The notes under the pieces were generated by a model. The model did no database searches, had not been told where the DNA came from, and saw nothing but the letters and a program-made list of their open reading frames with translations. Positions 1 to 5,603 of a stretch of 5,721 nt of DNA are shown here, in pieces. The stretch lies in contig PEVQ01000246.1 of NCBI GenBank assembly GCA_002780205.1, forward strand, positions 1 to 5,721, read 5' to 3'. This DNA is from Elusimicrobia bacterium CG06_land_8_20_14_3_00_38_11. GTDB taxonomy: Bacteria > Elusimicrobiota > UBA8919. A program made the position numbers and the translations under genes. Every line of letters begins with the position of its first letter. Positions within the stretch are counted from its first letter, which is position 1.

Positions 1-21
1 CTCGTGTAAATCTCGTGGTTT

Positions 22-813
22 TTACTTTTCAAAAGCGACGATTCTGCAAATTGACGATTCTCCGCCGACAAACCTCCACGGAAAACATCCGACGGTAGTT
101 CTCTTGTTTTTGAACTCATCTATTTCTCCGCCCAAATTTTCAGCGTGAATTATATCAAGCGGAAAAAGAACTGTATGCATCAGTTGGTAATGATCCGTCG
201 GAAAAATATCGTCAATTGATTTTTTGTATTTTTTTTGGAAATACTTTTCGCATTCTGCTGCCTGCTTCGGCATCCACTCCCTGATTTTTGTATTCATCGG
301 ATGATCGGCGCTGCCGCAATCAACTCCGAGCCATTTAAGTTTTTTCTTTTTGCACCAATCGGCAAATTCCATCGTCGGGCCCGGGTGTTTCACCATATAG
401 CGAATTTCATCCGCATCCGGCTGGTCCCATGAATACTTGTGATAACCTGTGTTGATTATAAGAATATCCCGCTCTTTTACTTCAACACGGTCCTCAATGT
501 CCTTTGAAGTGTAAATTCCGTAATCCTCTGCGATGTCGGACAAATCAACAACCGCCGCATCGCCGTATAAATCTTCCAGCGGAATTGAGGCGACATCCCT
601 GCCGTGTGTGCAAAAATGCAGCGAACCGTCGAGATGTGTCCCGACATGATTGCTGGTCGTAATCAACTGCCCGTTTGCTCCGTTCGGCGCCAACCGTTTG
701 AAAAATTTAATTTGCAACGGCTCGTAAGTAGGCCACGCAGGCGTCAGGTGTGAAAGCGGCTGTGTCAAATCATAAAGTTTTCCGCCAGAGGCGGACTTCA
801 GTTCGTTTCGCAT
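22..813 (-). CDS. Cyclase family metallohydrolase (kynurenine formamidase-like)
   Basis: A 263-residue protein of the cyclase/KynB-like superfamily, whose members are metal-dependent hydrolases of amides, esters or lactones (arylformamidase, isatin hydrolase and relatives). The signature is HVGTHLDGSLHF at residues 56-67, matching the family HxGTHxDxPxHF except that Gly-Ser replaces the usual Ala-Pro. Likely metal or catalytic residues are H56, H60 and D62, with H213 and E225 near the C-terminus; the 12-residue His-to-Glu spacing equals that of KynB. No signal peptide or membrane segment is seen, so it is probably cytoplasmic. ATG was chosen because the family's DLTQPLSH start motif follows at residues 15-22 and a purine-rich AAGGGGGG precedes it. 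It lies 34 bases after pabC on the same strand, so co-transcription is likely. The substrate is unknown; no other kynurenine gene is visible, so kynB is not assigned. Confidence 0.9.
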   Translation of the reverse strand: MRNELKSASGGKLYDLTQPLSHLTPAWPTYEPLQIKFFKRLAPNGANGQLITTSNHVGTHLDGSLHFCTHGRDVASIPLEDLYGDAAVVDLSDIAEDYGIYTSKDIEDRVEVKERDILIINTGYHKYSWDQPDADEIRYMVKHPGPTMEFADWCKKKKLKWLGVDCGSADHPMNTKIREWMPKQAAECEKYFQKKYKKSIDDIFPTDHYQLMHTVLFPLDIIHAENLGGEIDEFKNKRTTVGCFPWRFVGGESSICRIVAFEK

Positions 814-816
814 AAA

Positions 817-824
817 CCCCCCTT
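817..824 (-). promoter_or_regulatory. Candidate ribosome binding site of the cyclase gene
   Basis: On the minus strand AAGGGGGG ends three bases before the ATG at 813. It is the best Shine-Dalgarno-like purine run before any gene in the window and supports that start. The G-run is not a perfect AGGAGG and the spacing is short. Confidence 0.4.
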
Positions 825-847
825 TTTTACTATTATATTTTACTAAC

Positions 848-1450
848 TTAAAAAGTCAAGGCATTATTTTCAATTTTTATTATGTTATCTGTCAAATCAA
901 GCATGCTGTTAATCAGTGCCGCTTTTGGGAAATACTTCAAATCGCTTATTTTAATTTCATCCTGAACAATTTTTCCATCCGACAATAATTTTTCTCTTTT
1001 TGTGCCTTTTAGTAAAGGTGTTGAAGGCGTAATCCATTTTTTGCCGTCGTAAAAAACCACATTGCTGAAAGATGTGTCCGTTATTTTTTTGTTTTTTACG
1101 AGCAAAATATCGTCGCAATTTTGTTTCAATTCCAAAAGTTCATTCAAGCACTCGCGGTTTTCATATTTGTAATTATATTCTATACTGTCACAAACGACAA
1201 TTTTCAGACATTTTATTTTTCTTTTACGATACGGCAAAAATTCCGTTTTTTTCACGGTATCGGAATAAATTAAACGATATTTATATAAACCCGTTCCCAG
1301 AGCCGGCGGAATTTTTATAATATTTTCCAGTTTGATAAAATCACGACAGCCGAACAGTTCTTTCCTTGAATTGTTTAAACGCAAATTATGAAAAAATAAG
1401 TTGCGCGGAATTCCTGCTTCAATCTTAATTGTTTCCAACAATAGGCACAT
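848..1450 (-). CDS. pabC: Aminodeoxychorismate lyase-like, class IV aminotransferase fold (PabC)
   Basis: A 200-residue PLP-dependent protein of fold type IV. 4-Amino-4-deoxychorismate lyase removes pyruvate from aminodeoxychorismate to give p-aminobenzoate for folate. Seen here: the N-terminal LLETIKIEAG typical of PabC and of PabB-PabC fusions, a YKYENR segment whose lysine (residue 95) is the likely PLP-binding lysine, ITDTSFSNVVFYDG around residues 123-136, and the ITPSTPLLKGTKR segment near residues 140-152. At about 200 residues it is shorter than classical PabC or BCAT proteins (about 270), as in a compact lineage found beside or fused to PabB. The ATG at 1450 is preferred over an in-frame TTG at 1462, because LLETI is the normal start of the family. 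It overlaps the end of pabB by 26 bases, suggesting translational coupling. The exact activity rests on the pabB neighbour. Confidence 0.85.
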   Translation of the reverse strand: MCLLLETIKIEAGIPRNLFFHNLRLNNSRKELFGCRDFIKLENIIKIPPALGTGLYKYRLIYSDTVKKTEFLPYRKRKIKCLKIVVCDSIEYNYKYENRECLNELLELKQNCDDILLVKNKKITDTSFSNVVFYDGKKWITPSTPLLKGTKREKLLSDGKIVQDEIKISDLKYFPKAALINSMLDLTDNIIKIENNALTF

Positions 1451-2405
1451 AGACCTTATCAATCAATTCCCGATATTCCGATTTTACATCGCTATATGTC
1501 GTAATGCCGCCGCCGCTTTTGTAAAAAATTTGAGCGCCGATTTTTTCAAGATATCTTATCATAACCGCGCAGTCCAGATTTTGTCCGTCAAAACAACCGA
1601 AAACACCTGTATAATAGCCGCGGGCATAGTTTTCAACTTCTTTAATAATCTCAACAGTTTTTTTCTTTGGCGCACCCGTTATTGAACCCGCGGGAAGCAA
1701 CTTGAAAATTATATCGCCGATTTTTTTATGGTAATTTTTTTCAAGAACGCCTGTAATTTCGGAAGAGACCTGCAGAATATTTTTATCCGGTGTTTTTATT
1801 CTGTCAATATATCTGAATTTCTTAACTGCGACATTTTTTGCCACAATGCTTATATCGTTCCTTATTAGGTCAACTACCGTTATATGCTCGGCAAATTCTT
1901 TTTTGTCCGATAAAATTTTATCGGCGGCATCAGGAATATCGGCGTCAATGGTCCCTTTCATCGGGTATGACGAAATTTTGCCGTCTTTTATTCTGACAAA
2001 AATTTCAGGAGAAAACAAAACAAATTTATTTCTGTAAAACAACTTATATTTTGCCGTGCTGTTGAAAAAAATCTCTCTGAATGTAAGATTGGTTTCAACT
2101 TTTGTCGGAAATGTCAAATTTACAAGATACGTATGTCCTTCGTAAAGATGTTTCTGTATTTTATCAAACGCTTTTTTGTATCTACGGAAACTTACGGGAT
2201 ATTTTCTGAAAATTATTTTTTTGTTTAATCTTAATTTCCCGTGATGATTTTTTAACCCGTTTATATCATATAAAATTTCATCGGATTTTATTTCAGCCAA
2301 CGGCAGGACAACCGGTTTTTTTATCTCAAAATCAACAATAAACAAAAACGGGATTTTTTTCTTTCCATAGTGATTCATTATGTCAATTGCTGAAGAACTA
2401 TGCAT
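1425..2405 (-). CDS. pabB: Aminodeoxychorismate synthase component I (PabB)
   Basis: A 326-residue chorismate-binding enzyme of the TrpE/PabB/MenF family, which with an amidotransferase (PabA) turns chorismate into 4-amino-4-deoxychorismate. Seen in order: IPFLFIVDFE near the N-terminus; PMKGTID (residues 148-154), whose K150 matches the PabB-type catalytic lysine of the PIKGT motif; HITVVDLIRND (174-184); LPAGSITGAPK (237-247); GYYTGVFG (263-270); and the C-terminal KSGGGIT (296-302). Anthranilate synthase would have Ala rather than Lys in the PIKGT motif, which supports PabB. The frame stays open to a GTG at 2498, but those codons lie partly in a palindromic repeat and do not resemble the family; the ATG at 2405 (or at 2378) fits better, although neither has a clear ribosome binding site. 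The 3' end overlaps pabC. No pabA is in the window. Confidence 0.93.
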   Translation of the reverse strand: MHSSSAIDIMNHYGKKKIPFLFIVDFEIKKPVVLPLAEIKSDEILYDINGLKNHHGKLRLNKKIIFRKYPVSFRRYKKAFDKIQKHLYEGHTYLVNLTFPTKVETNLTFREIFFNSTAKYKLFYRNKFVLFSPEIFVRIKDGKISSYPMKGTIDADIPDAADKILSDKKEFAEHITVVDLIRNDISIVAKNVAVKKFRYIDRIKTPDKNILQVSSEITGVLEKNYHKKIGDIIFKLLPAGSITGAPKKKTVEIIKEVENYARGYYTGVFGCFDGQNLDCAVMIRYLEKIGAQIFYKSGGGITTYSDVKSEYRELIDKVYVPIVGNN

Positions 2406-2471
2406 AATTTCAGATGAGTGCAGCAGAATAAAAGATAATCTGGCAAAATCACTGCAAAATGATAACTGATA

Positions 2472-2603
2472 TTGTTGAAAAAGCCAATTATTTGTCACCC
2501 TGAATGAAATGAAGGGTCTGATTTATCGTCGGTGAATGAGATGCTGAAACGAGCCTGCCTGTCGGCAGACAGGTTCAGCATGACAAATATGGGGTTTTTC
2601 AAC
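2472..2603. repeat. Composite palindromic element with terminal inverted repeats (MITE/REP-like)
   Basis: The ends are inverted copies: GTTGAAAAA at 2474-2482 against TTTTTCAAC at 2595-2603, and ATTTGTCA at 2490-2497 against TGACAAAT at 2581-2588. Inside lie CACCCTGAATGAAATGAAGG (2496-2515), of a type common as dispersed repeats in environmental genomes, and a hairpin with arms ATGCTGAA (2541-2548) and TTCAGCAT (2574-2581). The hairpin loop holds a second palindrome, CCTGCCTGTCGGCAGACAGG (2554-2573). The same outer hairpin recurs at 5688-5714 in the opposite orientation, without the inner palindrome. There is no room for a transposase and no obvious target-site duplication. It could be a non-autonomous element or a stack of separate palindromic repeats, and it may act as a terminator or boundary between the two gene blocks. 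Confidence 0.75.
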
Positions 2604-2723
2604 GGTCTCACAATTAACAAGCATTATGATTTTACATATTTTAGAAAAAATTCCGACAGAAAACATACTGATTTGTTCAAGTTCTTCTAAAAATTGCATT
2701 CTCATCGGTATCTAAAAGTACAA
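2604..2723. other. Intergenic spacer downstream of ssrA, nothing recognised
   Basis: This 120-base AT-rich stretch lies between the 3' end of the tmRNA gene and the palindromic element. I see no gene, no clear intrinsic terminator and no promoter. A short minus-strand reading frame crosses it but runs into the repeat. The 66 bases at 2406-2471, between the element and the pabB start, are similarly featureless. Confidence 0.5.
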
Positions 2724-3078
2724 TGGAGGTGGCGGGAATCGAACCCGCGTCCGAAAATAACGTGTGACGGCTACTACAGACATAGTCGGTGTTTTATTTC
2801 GCATTAAACCGCTTCCGCCGACAGAATCTGTTTAACGCTAGCTGCTGAATTTCGCCGTCGGTAACGCAGCATTGCCGACAACTATCCTGCTTTATGACAC
2901 CTTACCCCGACCTCGCAGAAAAAAGACCGGGAAGGCGGCTCAACGCGGTTTAAGCGTGAGCAACTACCGGTGAATAATTGGCAGTTATTTTGTTTAACCG
3001 ATTTTTAACGCAGCCGTTCGGTTAACTGCGGTCTGCAACACATCAAACAAATATTCCCGTCGAGCCCTGTTCACCCCC
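2724..3078 (-). ncRNA. ssrA: Transfer-messenger RNA (tmRNA, one-piece)
   Basis: This 355-base RNA acts as both tRNA and mRNA to release stalled ribosomes and tag the unfinished protein, together with SmpB. The 5' end GGGGGTG (3078-3072) pairs with the 3' CACCTCC (2731-2725), including one G-U pair, as a seven-base acceptor stem with discriminator A at 2724; CCA is not encoded. The TPsiC arm GCGGG-TTCGATT-CCCGC and the D-like segment GGGCTCGACGGGAA are intact. Pseudoknot 1 is explicit: CGCAG (3030-3026) pairs with CTGCG (3013-3009), and its loop TTAACCG (3025-3019) pairs with CGGTTAA (3000-2994). Eleven bases later the tag frame opens with GCC. Helix 5 (GCTCACGC with GCGTTGAGC) encloses the tag stop codon. 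Further pseudoknots follow, for example GTCGG/CCGAC with GCTGC/GCAGC. The smpB gene lies just upstream, with one small gene between. Confidence 0.97.
2950..2982 (-). other. tmRNA proteolysis-tag reading frame (ANYSPVVAHA)
   Basis: Resume codon GCC (2982-2980) is followed by codons for N-Y-S-P-V-V-A-H-A and a TAA stop (2952-2950), giving the tag ANYSPVVAHA after the tRNA-borne alanine. Upstream bases TAACT put an A at position -4, as in the E. coli resume site (TAGTC). Position 11 bases after pseudoknot 1, and a stop inside the helix 5 loop, both match tmRNA architecture. Most bacterial tags end in LAA or VAA; here the end is A-H-A. Confidence 0.85.
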
Positions 3079-3083
3079 AGAAA

Positions 3084-3161
3084 ATCAGAGAATTAGTTTA
3101 TACGAAAGAGAATCAGAGAATTAGTAAAAACAGAAAACCATTATTAAGTCAGAGAATCAGT
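3084..3161. repeat. AGAGAATTAG/AGAGAATCAG microrepeats downstream of the four-helix-bundle gene
   Basis: An exact 14-base unit ATCAGAGAATTAGT occurs at 3084-3097 and 3112-3125 (28 bases apart), and a variant TCAGAGAATCAGT at 3149-3161. The last unit supplies the final codon and TGA stop of the four-helix-bundle gene (stop at 3157-3159). The core is the inverted counterpart of the CTAATTCT array at 3522-3545, so the gene lies between inverted microrepeats. The stretch must also hold the promoter or processing leader of ssrA. Confidence 0.75.
3097..3102 (-). promoter_or_regulatory. Possible -10 box for ssrA
   Basis: TATAAA on the minus strand lies 18 bases before the mature tmRNA 5' end, compatible with a short leader removed by RNase P. 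No convincing -35 box is found at 16-18 bases; the nearest candidate, TTTTAC, is 21 bases away. The upstream genes could also supply transcription by read-through. Confidence 0.25.
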
Positions 3162-3519
3162 TTTTTTTAGATAGCACCTGTATATAAGAACTTATGCCTC
3201 GGGAAAGTCCTCCGTATTCAACATCTAAATACTCAAACTCTCCATCACTTATGTAATTCTGACTTTTTGCTATTCTTAAATGACTTCTTGTCTCCTCAAC
3301 TTCACCGCGGGCAATATACAAAACTCTTATTTTATCCGCAAAATGATATCTGCCGTGTGACTCTGCAATATTACTAATTACAGATATCGCCGAATTTTTT
3401 ATCTGCGATGTTAAACTATATTTTTCTTCTACCGGAAATTTCACCGATACTTTATAAACTTCCTGAAGCAGTTCAAAACCTTTTTGCCAAATATGCAATT
3501 CGTAAAATGCCTTTGCCAT
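3157..3519 (-). CDS. Four-helix-bundle protein (S23/IVP family)
   Basis: A 120-residue protein of the four-helix-bundle family first known from ORFs in 23S rRNA intervening sequences (S23/IVP), related in fold to the Avd accessory proteins of diversity-generating retroelements. Seen: ELHIWQKGFELLQEVY (residues 7-22, helix 1), FPVEEKYSLTSQIKNSAISV (28-47) and the signature SNIAESHGR (49-57), usually NIAEG-GR, followed by IARGEVEETRSHLRIAK (69-85) and a C-terminal helix. The biochemical role of the family is not established; nucleic-acid binding has been proposed. No rRNA gene or reverse transcriptase is near. The ATG at 3519 is two bases after the smpB stop, and its upstream region is the AGAATTAG array, so ribosomes may re-initiate from smpB. 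Its stop lies in the downstream repeat. Inverted microrepeats on both sides suggest an inserted cassette. Confidence 0.9.
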   Translation of the reverse strand: MAKAFYELHIWQKGFELLQEVYKVSVKFPVEEKYSLTSQIKNSAISVISNIAESHGRYHFADKIRVLYIARGEVEETRSHLRIAKSQNYISDGEFEYLDVEYGGLSRGISSYIQVLSKKN

Positions 3520-3521
3520 TT

Positions 3522-3545
3522 CTAATTCTCTAATTCTCTAATTCT
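3522..3545. repeat. Octamer tandem array CTAATTCT x3 (AGAATTAG on the coding strand)
   Basis: Three perfect head-to-tail copies of CTAATTCT fill exactly these 24 bases, followed by a pyrimidine-rich run. On the minus strand they encode the last residues and TAG stop of smpB (I-R-E-L-E-N-stop, with the preceding R sharing the junction), and they directly precede the four-helix-bundle ATG. Being 24 bases long, the array keeps the reading frame. Confidence 0.9.
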
Positions 3546-3974
3546 CTTTTTTTCTTCTCTCTCTTTTATTGCTTCTCTTTTATCCCAGAGTTTTTTGCCT
3601 TTGGCAACTGCTATTTCAACTTTCACTAAACCGTTTTTAAAATATATTTCCGTCGGAACGATTGCAAAACCTTTTTCATTAACTTTATTCTGAAGTTTTA
3701 TAATTTCTTTTTTATGAAGAAGAAGTTTTCTGGGTCTCTGGGGATTATATTTTTTTTCAAGACCGCCGGAAGTAAATTTATACGGGCTTATGTTTATATT
3801 ATACAAAAAAACTTCGCCTTTCTCAAGGCCGACATAACCGTCCTTTAAGTTGACTCCGCCGGAACGCGCCGATTTTACTTCGCCGCCGTCAAGCACGATG
3901 CCTGCCTCAAGTGTTTCAAGGAGCTCATAGTTAAATCTCGCTTTTCTGTTAGTTGCAATTATTTTTTTACCCAT
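3522..3974 (-). CDS. smpB: SsrA-binding protein SmpB
   Basis: A 150-residue cytoplasmic RNA-binding protein that delivers tmRNA to stalled ribosomes and takes the place of a codon-anticodon helix in the decoding centre. Family features in order: N-terminal IATNRKARFNYELLETLEAG (residues 6-25), GGEVKSARSGGVNLKDGYV (30-48), YNPQRPRKLLLHKKEI (76-91), the GFAIVPTEIYFKNGLVKVEIA core (102-122) and the tail KGKKLWDKREAIKERE (125-140). The DKR of the tail is conserved; after it only 17 residues remain, ending RIRELEN, against about 21 in E. coli. Those last residues are encoded by the octamer array, so the native end has probably been replaced. The ATG lies three bases after the radical SAM stop codon, indicating one transcript. 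The partner RNA ssrA is 443 bases downstream on the same strand. Confidence 0.97.
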   Translation of the reverse strand: MGKKIIATNRKARFNYELLETLEAGIVLDGGEVKSARSGGVNLKDGYVGLEKGEVFLYNINISPYKFTSGGLEKKYNPQRPRKLLLHKKEIIKLQNKVNEKGFAIVPTEIYFKNGLVKVEIAVAKGKKLWDKREAIKEREEKKRIRELEN

Positions 3975-3977
3975 ATT

Positions 3978-5594
3978 TTACAATTCAATAAAATCCCAGG
4001 GCAGTGCTTTTGATTTTTCAATTTCTTTCAGTTCACCGTCGGGATTTACTCCGCATTTTGAAAAAGCATCAAGCCACTTCTCATAAGAAAAAAATTCGTT
4101 CCAGTTGTCAAACTTACAGCCGTTCTTATATGCCATTTCCAGAACAGAACACAACTTCTCATCGCCTCTTGCAAAAATCGCTTCAATAGTGGACATTTCT
4201 GGTTTATGGGATTTTACTTCTGCGGGCAGTTTCTTTTTCAGATAAATCCGTTTTTCGTTAAAGTAATCAGTGCCGAAAAATTTTTCTCTCTCAAAAACAG
4301 TGTGGGGTTTCGGAACAAACGGAGAAATGGTAATGTTCAAATTCAGAAGCGGCGTCTGTTTTTTTATACTCCGGACGATTGATACAATCCCTTCTATATC
4401 TTCATCTGTTTCCGAAGGCAGCCCGAGCATAAAATAAAGTTTGAGCAAACGCCAACCCGATTTATAAGCATAATTTGTCGTCTCTAAAATTTCCGCATCA
4501 GTGATGAATTTCCCGATATGTTTTCTCAACCGTTCAGTCCCTGCTTCCGGTGCAAATGTTAAGGATGTTTTCTTAAAAACTCGGGTTTTCGCCGCTAAAT
4601 CAACCGACGACGGATGACATCTCAATGAGGGCAGCGCCACAGCCACTTTTTTTGCCACACATACTTTCAGGACATCATCCATTAACTCATTTATTTTCGG
4701 ATAGTCGGAAGTAGAAAGAGAAAGAAGAGATATTTCATCGTAACCGGTCGAAGCAAGTCCTTTCTCTATAATCTCCAAAATTTTTTCTTTACTTCGCAGA
4801 CGACGGGGAGAATACAGTTTTGATGCCTGACAAAAAAAACAGCCCCTACCACAACCGCGCATTATTTCAACATTGAGACGGTTTTGGATTACATTCAAAA
4901 ACGGAACAACGGGATTTGTCGGAAATTGAGCTGATTCCAAATCAACAATATTTTTTTTGATTGTTCTTTTACCGTTATGAAAAGAAGGCACATAAACCGA
5001 CGGAATTTCCGAAAGTTTTTTTAATAAATCATTTTTATTTGTTATTTGTAATTTGTAATTTGTAATTTGTGTTATTATGTCCTCACCATCTCCGATAACA
5101 AATGCGTCTATAAATTCAGAAATGGGCAGGGGATTTACGCAGGCGGGACCTCCGGCAATAATCAATGGGGACTGTCCCTCGCGGACTGTCCCCATCCTAT
5201 CTTTTGTCTTTAACGGTATTTTCGCCAAATCCAAAATGTTAAGAATGTTAGTATAACACAATTCATGCTGAATATTAAAACCGATAATATCAAATTCATT
5301 AAGCGGAGTTTTTGTTTCAATAGAAAAAAGCGGAAGATTATTTTTCCTTAAAAGTGTTTCCATATCGGCAGCGGGAGAAAATGCTCTTTCACAGACGACA
5401 AATTCGGTCTTATTAAGTATATTGTAGATAATCTGCAGTCCTAAGTTGGACATTCCTATCTCATAGAGGTCGGGAAAAACAAGACAGAATCGTAAGTGGG
5501 AAGTGGGAAGTGGGAAGTGGGAAGTGGAGTTCCATTCCTGTCCGATATATTGCGCGGGTTTTTTAACAAACGGTAGAAATTTTTCTAAATCCAT
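3978..5594 (-). CDS. Radical SAM protein, TIGR03960-like (B12-binding-type N-terminal domain)
   Basis: A 538-residue protein. The N-terminal part (about 1-215) resembles the Rossmann-like domain of B12-binding radical SAM proteins: FPDLYEIGMSNLG (40-52), IAGGPACVNPLPISEFIDAF (146-165) and VIGDGE (166-171). The radical SAM domain follows, with EIMRGCGRGCFFCQAS (243-258), where C248, C252 and C255 form the CxxxCxxC set that holds the 4Fe-4S cluster. LTFAPEAGTERLR (345-357) and YFMLGLPSETDEDI (387-400) are typical of the barrel. The reaction of this family is unknown to me. It ends at LPWDFIEL, whereas relatives I recall continue (LPWDHID.GVSK...), so the C-terminus looks short; no second domain is seen. 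Three repeat-derived segments lie in N-terminal loops (about residues 23-35, 133-142 and 176-187). The ATG fits the family start MDLEKFLPFVKKPAQYIG; no ribosome binding site is evident. Confidence 0.9.
   Translation of the reverse strand: MDLEKFLPFVKKPAQYIGQEWNSTSHFPLPTSHLRFCLVFPDLYEIGMSNLGLQIIYNILNKTEFVVCERAFSPAADMETLLRKNNLPLFSIETKTPLNEFDIIGFNIQHELCYTNILNILDLAKIPLKTKDRMGTVREGQSPLIIAGGPACVNPLPISEFIDAFVIGDGEDIITQITNYKLQITNKNDLLKKLSEIPSVYVPSFHNGKRTIKKNIVDLESAQFPTNPVVPFLNVIQNRLNVEIMRGCGRGCFFCQASKLYSPRRLRSKEKILEIIEKGLASTGYDEISLLSLSTSDYPKINELMDDVLKVCVAKKVAVALPSLRCHPSSVDLAAKTRVFKKTSLTFAPEAGTERLRKHIGKFITDAEILETTNYAYKSGWRLLKLYFMLGLPSETDEDIEGIVSIVRSIKKQTPLLNLNITISPFVPKPHTVFEREKFFGTDYFNEKRIYLKKKLPAEVKSHKPEMSTIEAIFARGDEKLCSVLEMAYKNGCKFDNWNEFFSYEKWLDAFSKCGVNPDGELKEIEKSKALPWDFIEL
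5035..5069. repeat. Heptamer tandem array T(A/T)ATTTG x5, translated
   Basis: Five consecutive 7-base units: TTATTTG twice, then TAATTTG three times. On the minus strand they encode the ITNYKLQITNK stretch of the radical SAM protein (residues 177-187), in the loop after the VIGDGE motif. The reading frame stays open through the array. Confidence 0.9.
5167..5193. repeat. GGGGACTGTCC palindromic microrepeat, translated
   Basis: The arms GGGGACTGTCC (5167-5177) and GGACTGTCCCC (5183-5193) form a hairpin with one central T-T mismatch. They are translated on the minus strand as MGTVREGQSP (residues 134-143) between two conserved blocks of the radical SAM protein. The insert is 27 bases, a multiple of three. 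Confidence 0.8.
5494..5528. repeat. Heptamer tandem array AAGTGGG x5, translated
   Basis: Four exact AAGTGGG units (5494-5521) and a fifth AAGTGGA (5522-5528). On the minus strand (CCCACTT units) they encode the STSHFPLPTSHL region of the radical SAM protein (residues 23-34), between the conserved YIGQEWN and the first beta strand FCLVFPDLYEIG. The reading frame is intact. Confidence 0.92.
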
Positions 5595-5603
5595 AATAAA
5601 ATC

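Noticed and set aside
1451..1462. TTG start of pabC four codons upstream of the chosen ATG
   Set aside because: PabC proteins start close to the LLETI motif, and ATG is preferred; the TTG adds nothing conserved.
235..1685. Plus-strand reading frames of 60-95 codons, for example at 235-432, 1072-1320 and 1401-1685
   Set aside because: They lie opposite well-supported minus-strand genes and show no protein family features.
2406..2498. N-terminal extension of pabB from the GTG at 2498
   Set aside because: The first codons lie in the element's terminal inverted repeat and the added residues do not resemble PabB; the family-like sequence begins at the ATG at 2405 or 2378.
2523..2705. A 60-codon minus-strand reading frame starting MRMQFLEELEQ
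   Set aside because: Its second half is a translation of the palindromic repeat (CHAEPVCRQAGSFQHL-type peptides arise from such repeats) and the first half shows no family likeness or ribosome binding site.
2724..2760. A tRNA gene, from the TPsiC arm and acceptor end
   Set aside because: No anticodon arm follows; the 5' partner of the acceptor stem lies about 340 bases away, with pseudoknots and a tag frame between, so this is tmRNA.
3157..3519. Avd accessory protein of a diversity-generating retroelement, or an rRNA intervening sequence
   Set aside because: No reverse transcriptase, template/variable repeat pair or 23S rRNA gene lies in the window; only the fold family is shared.
5035..5528. 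CRISPR or other repeat-spacer array
   Set aside because: The repeats are 7-base units without spacers and no cas genes are present.
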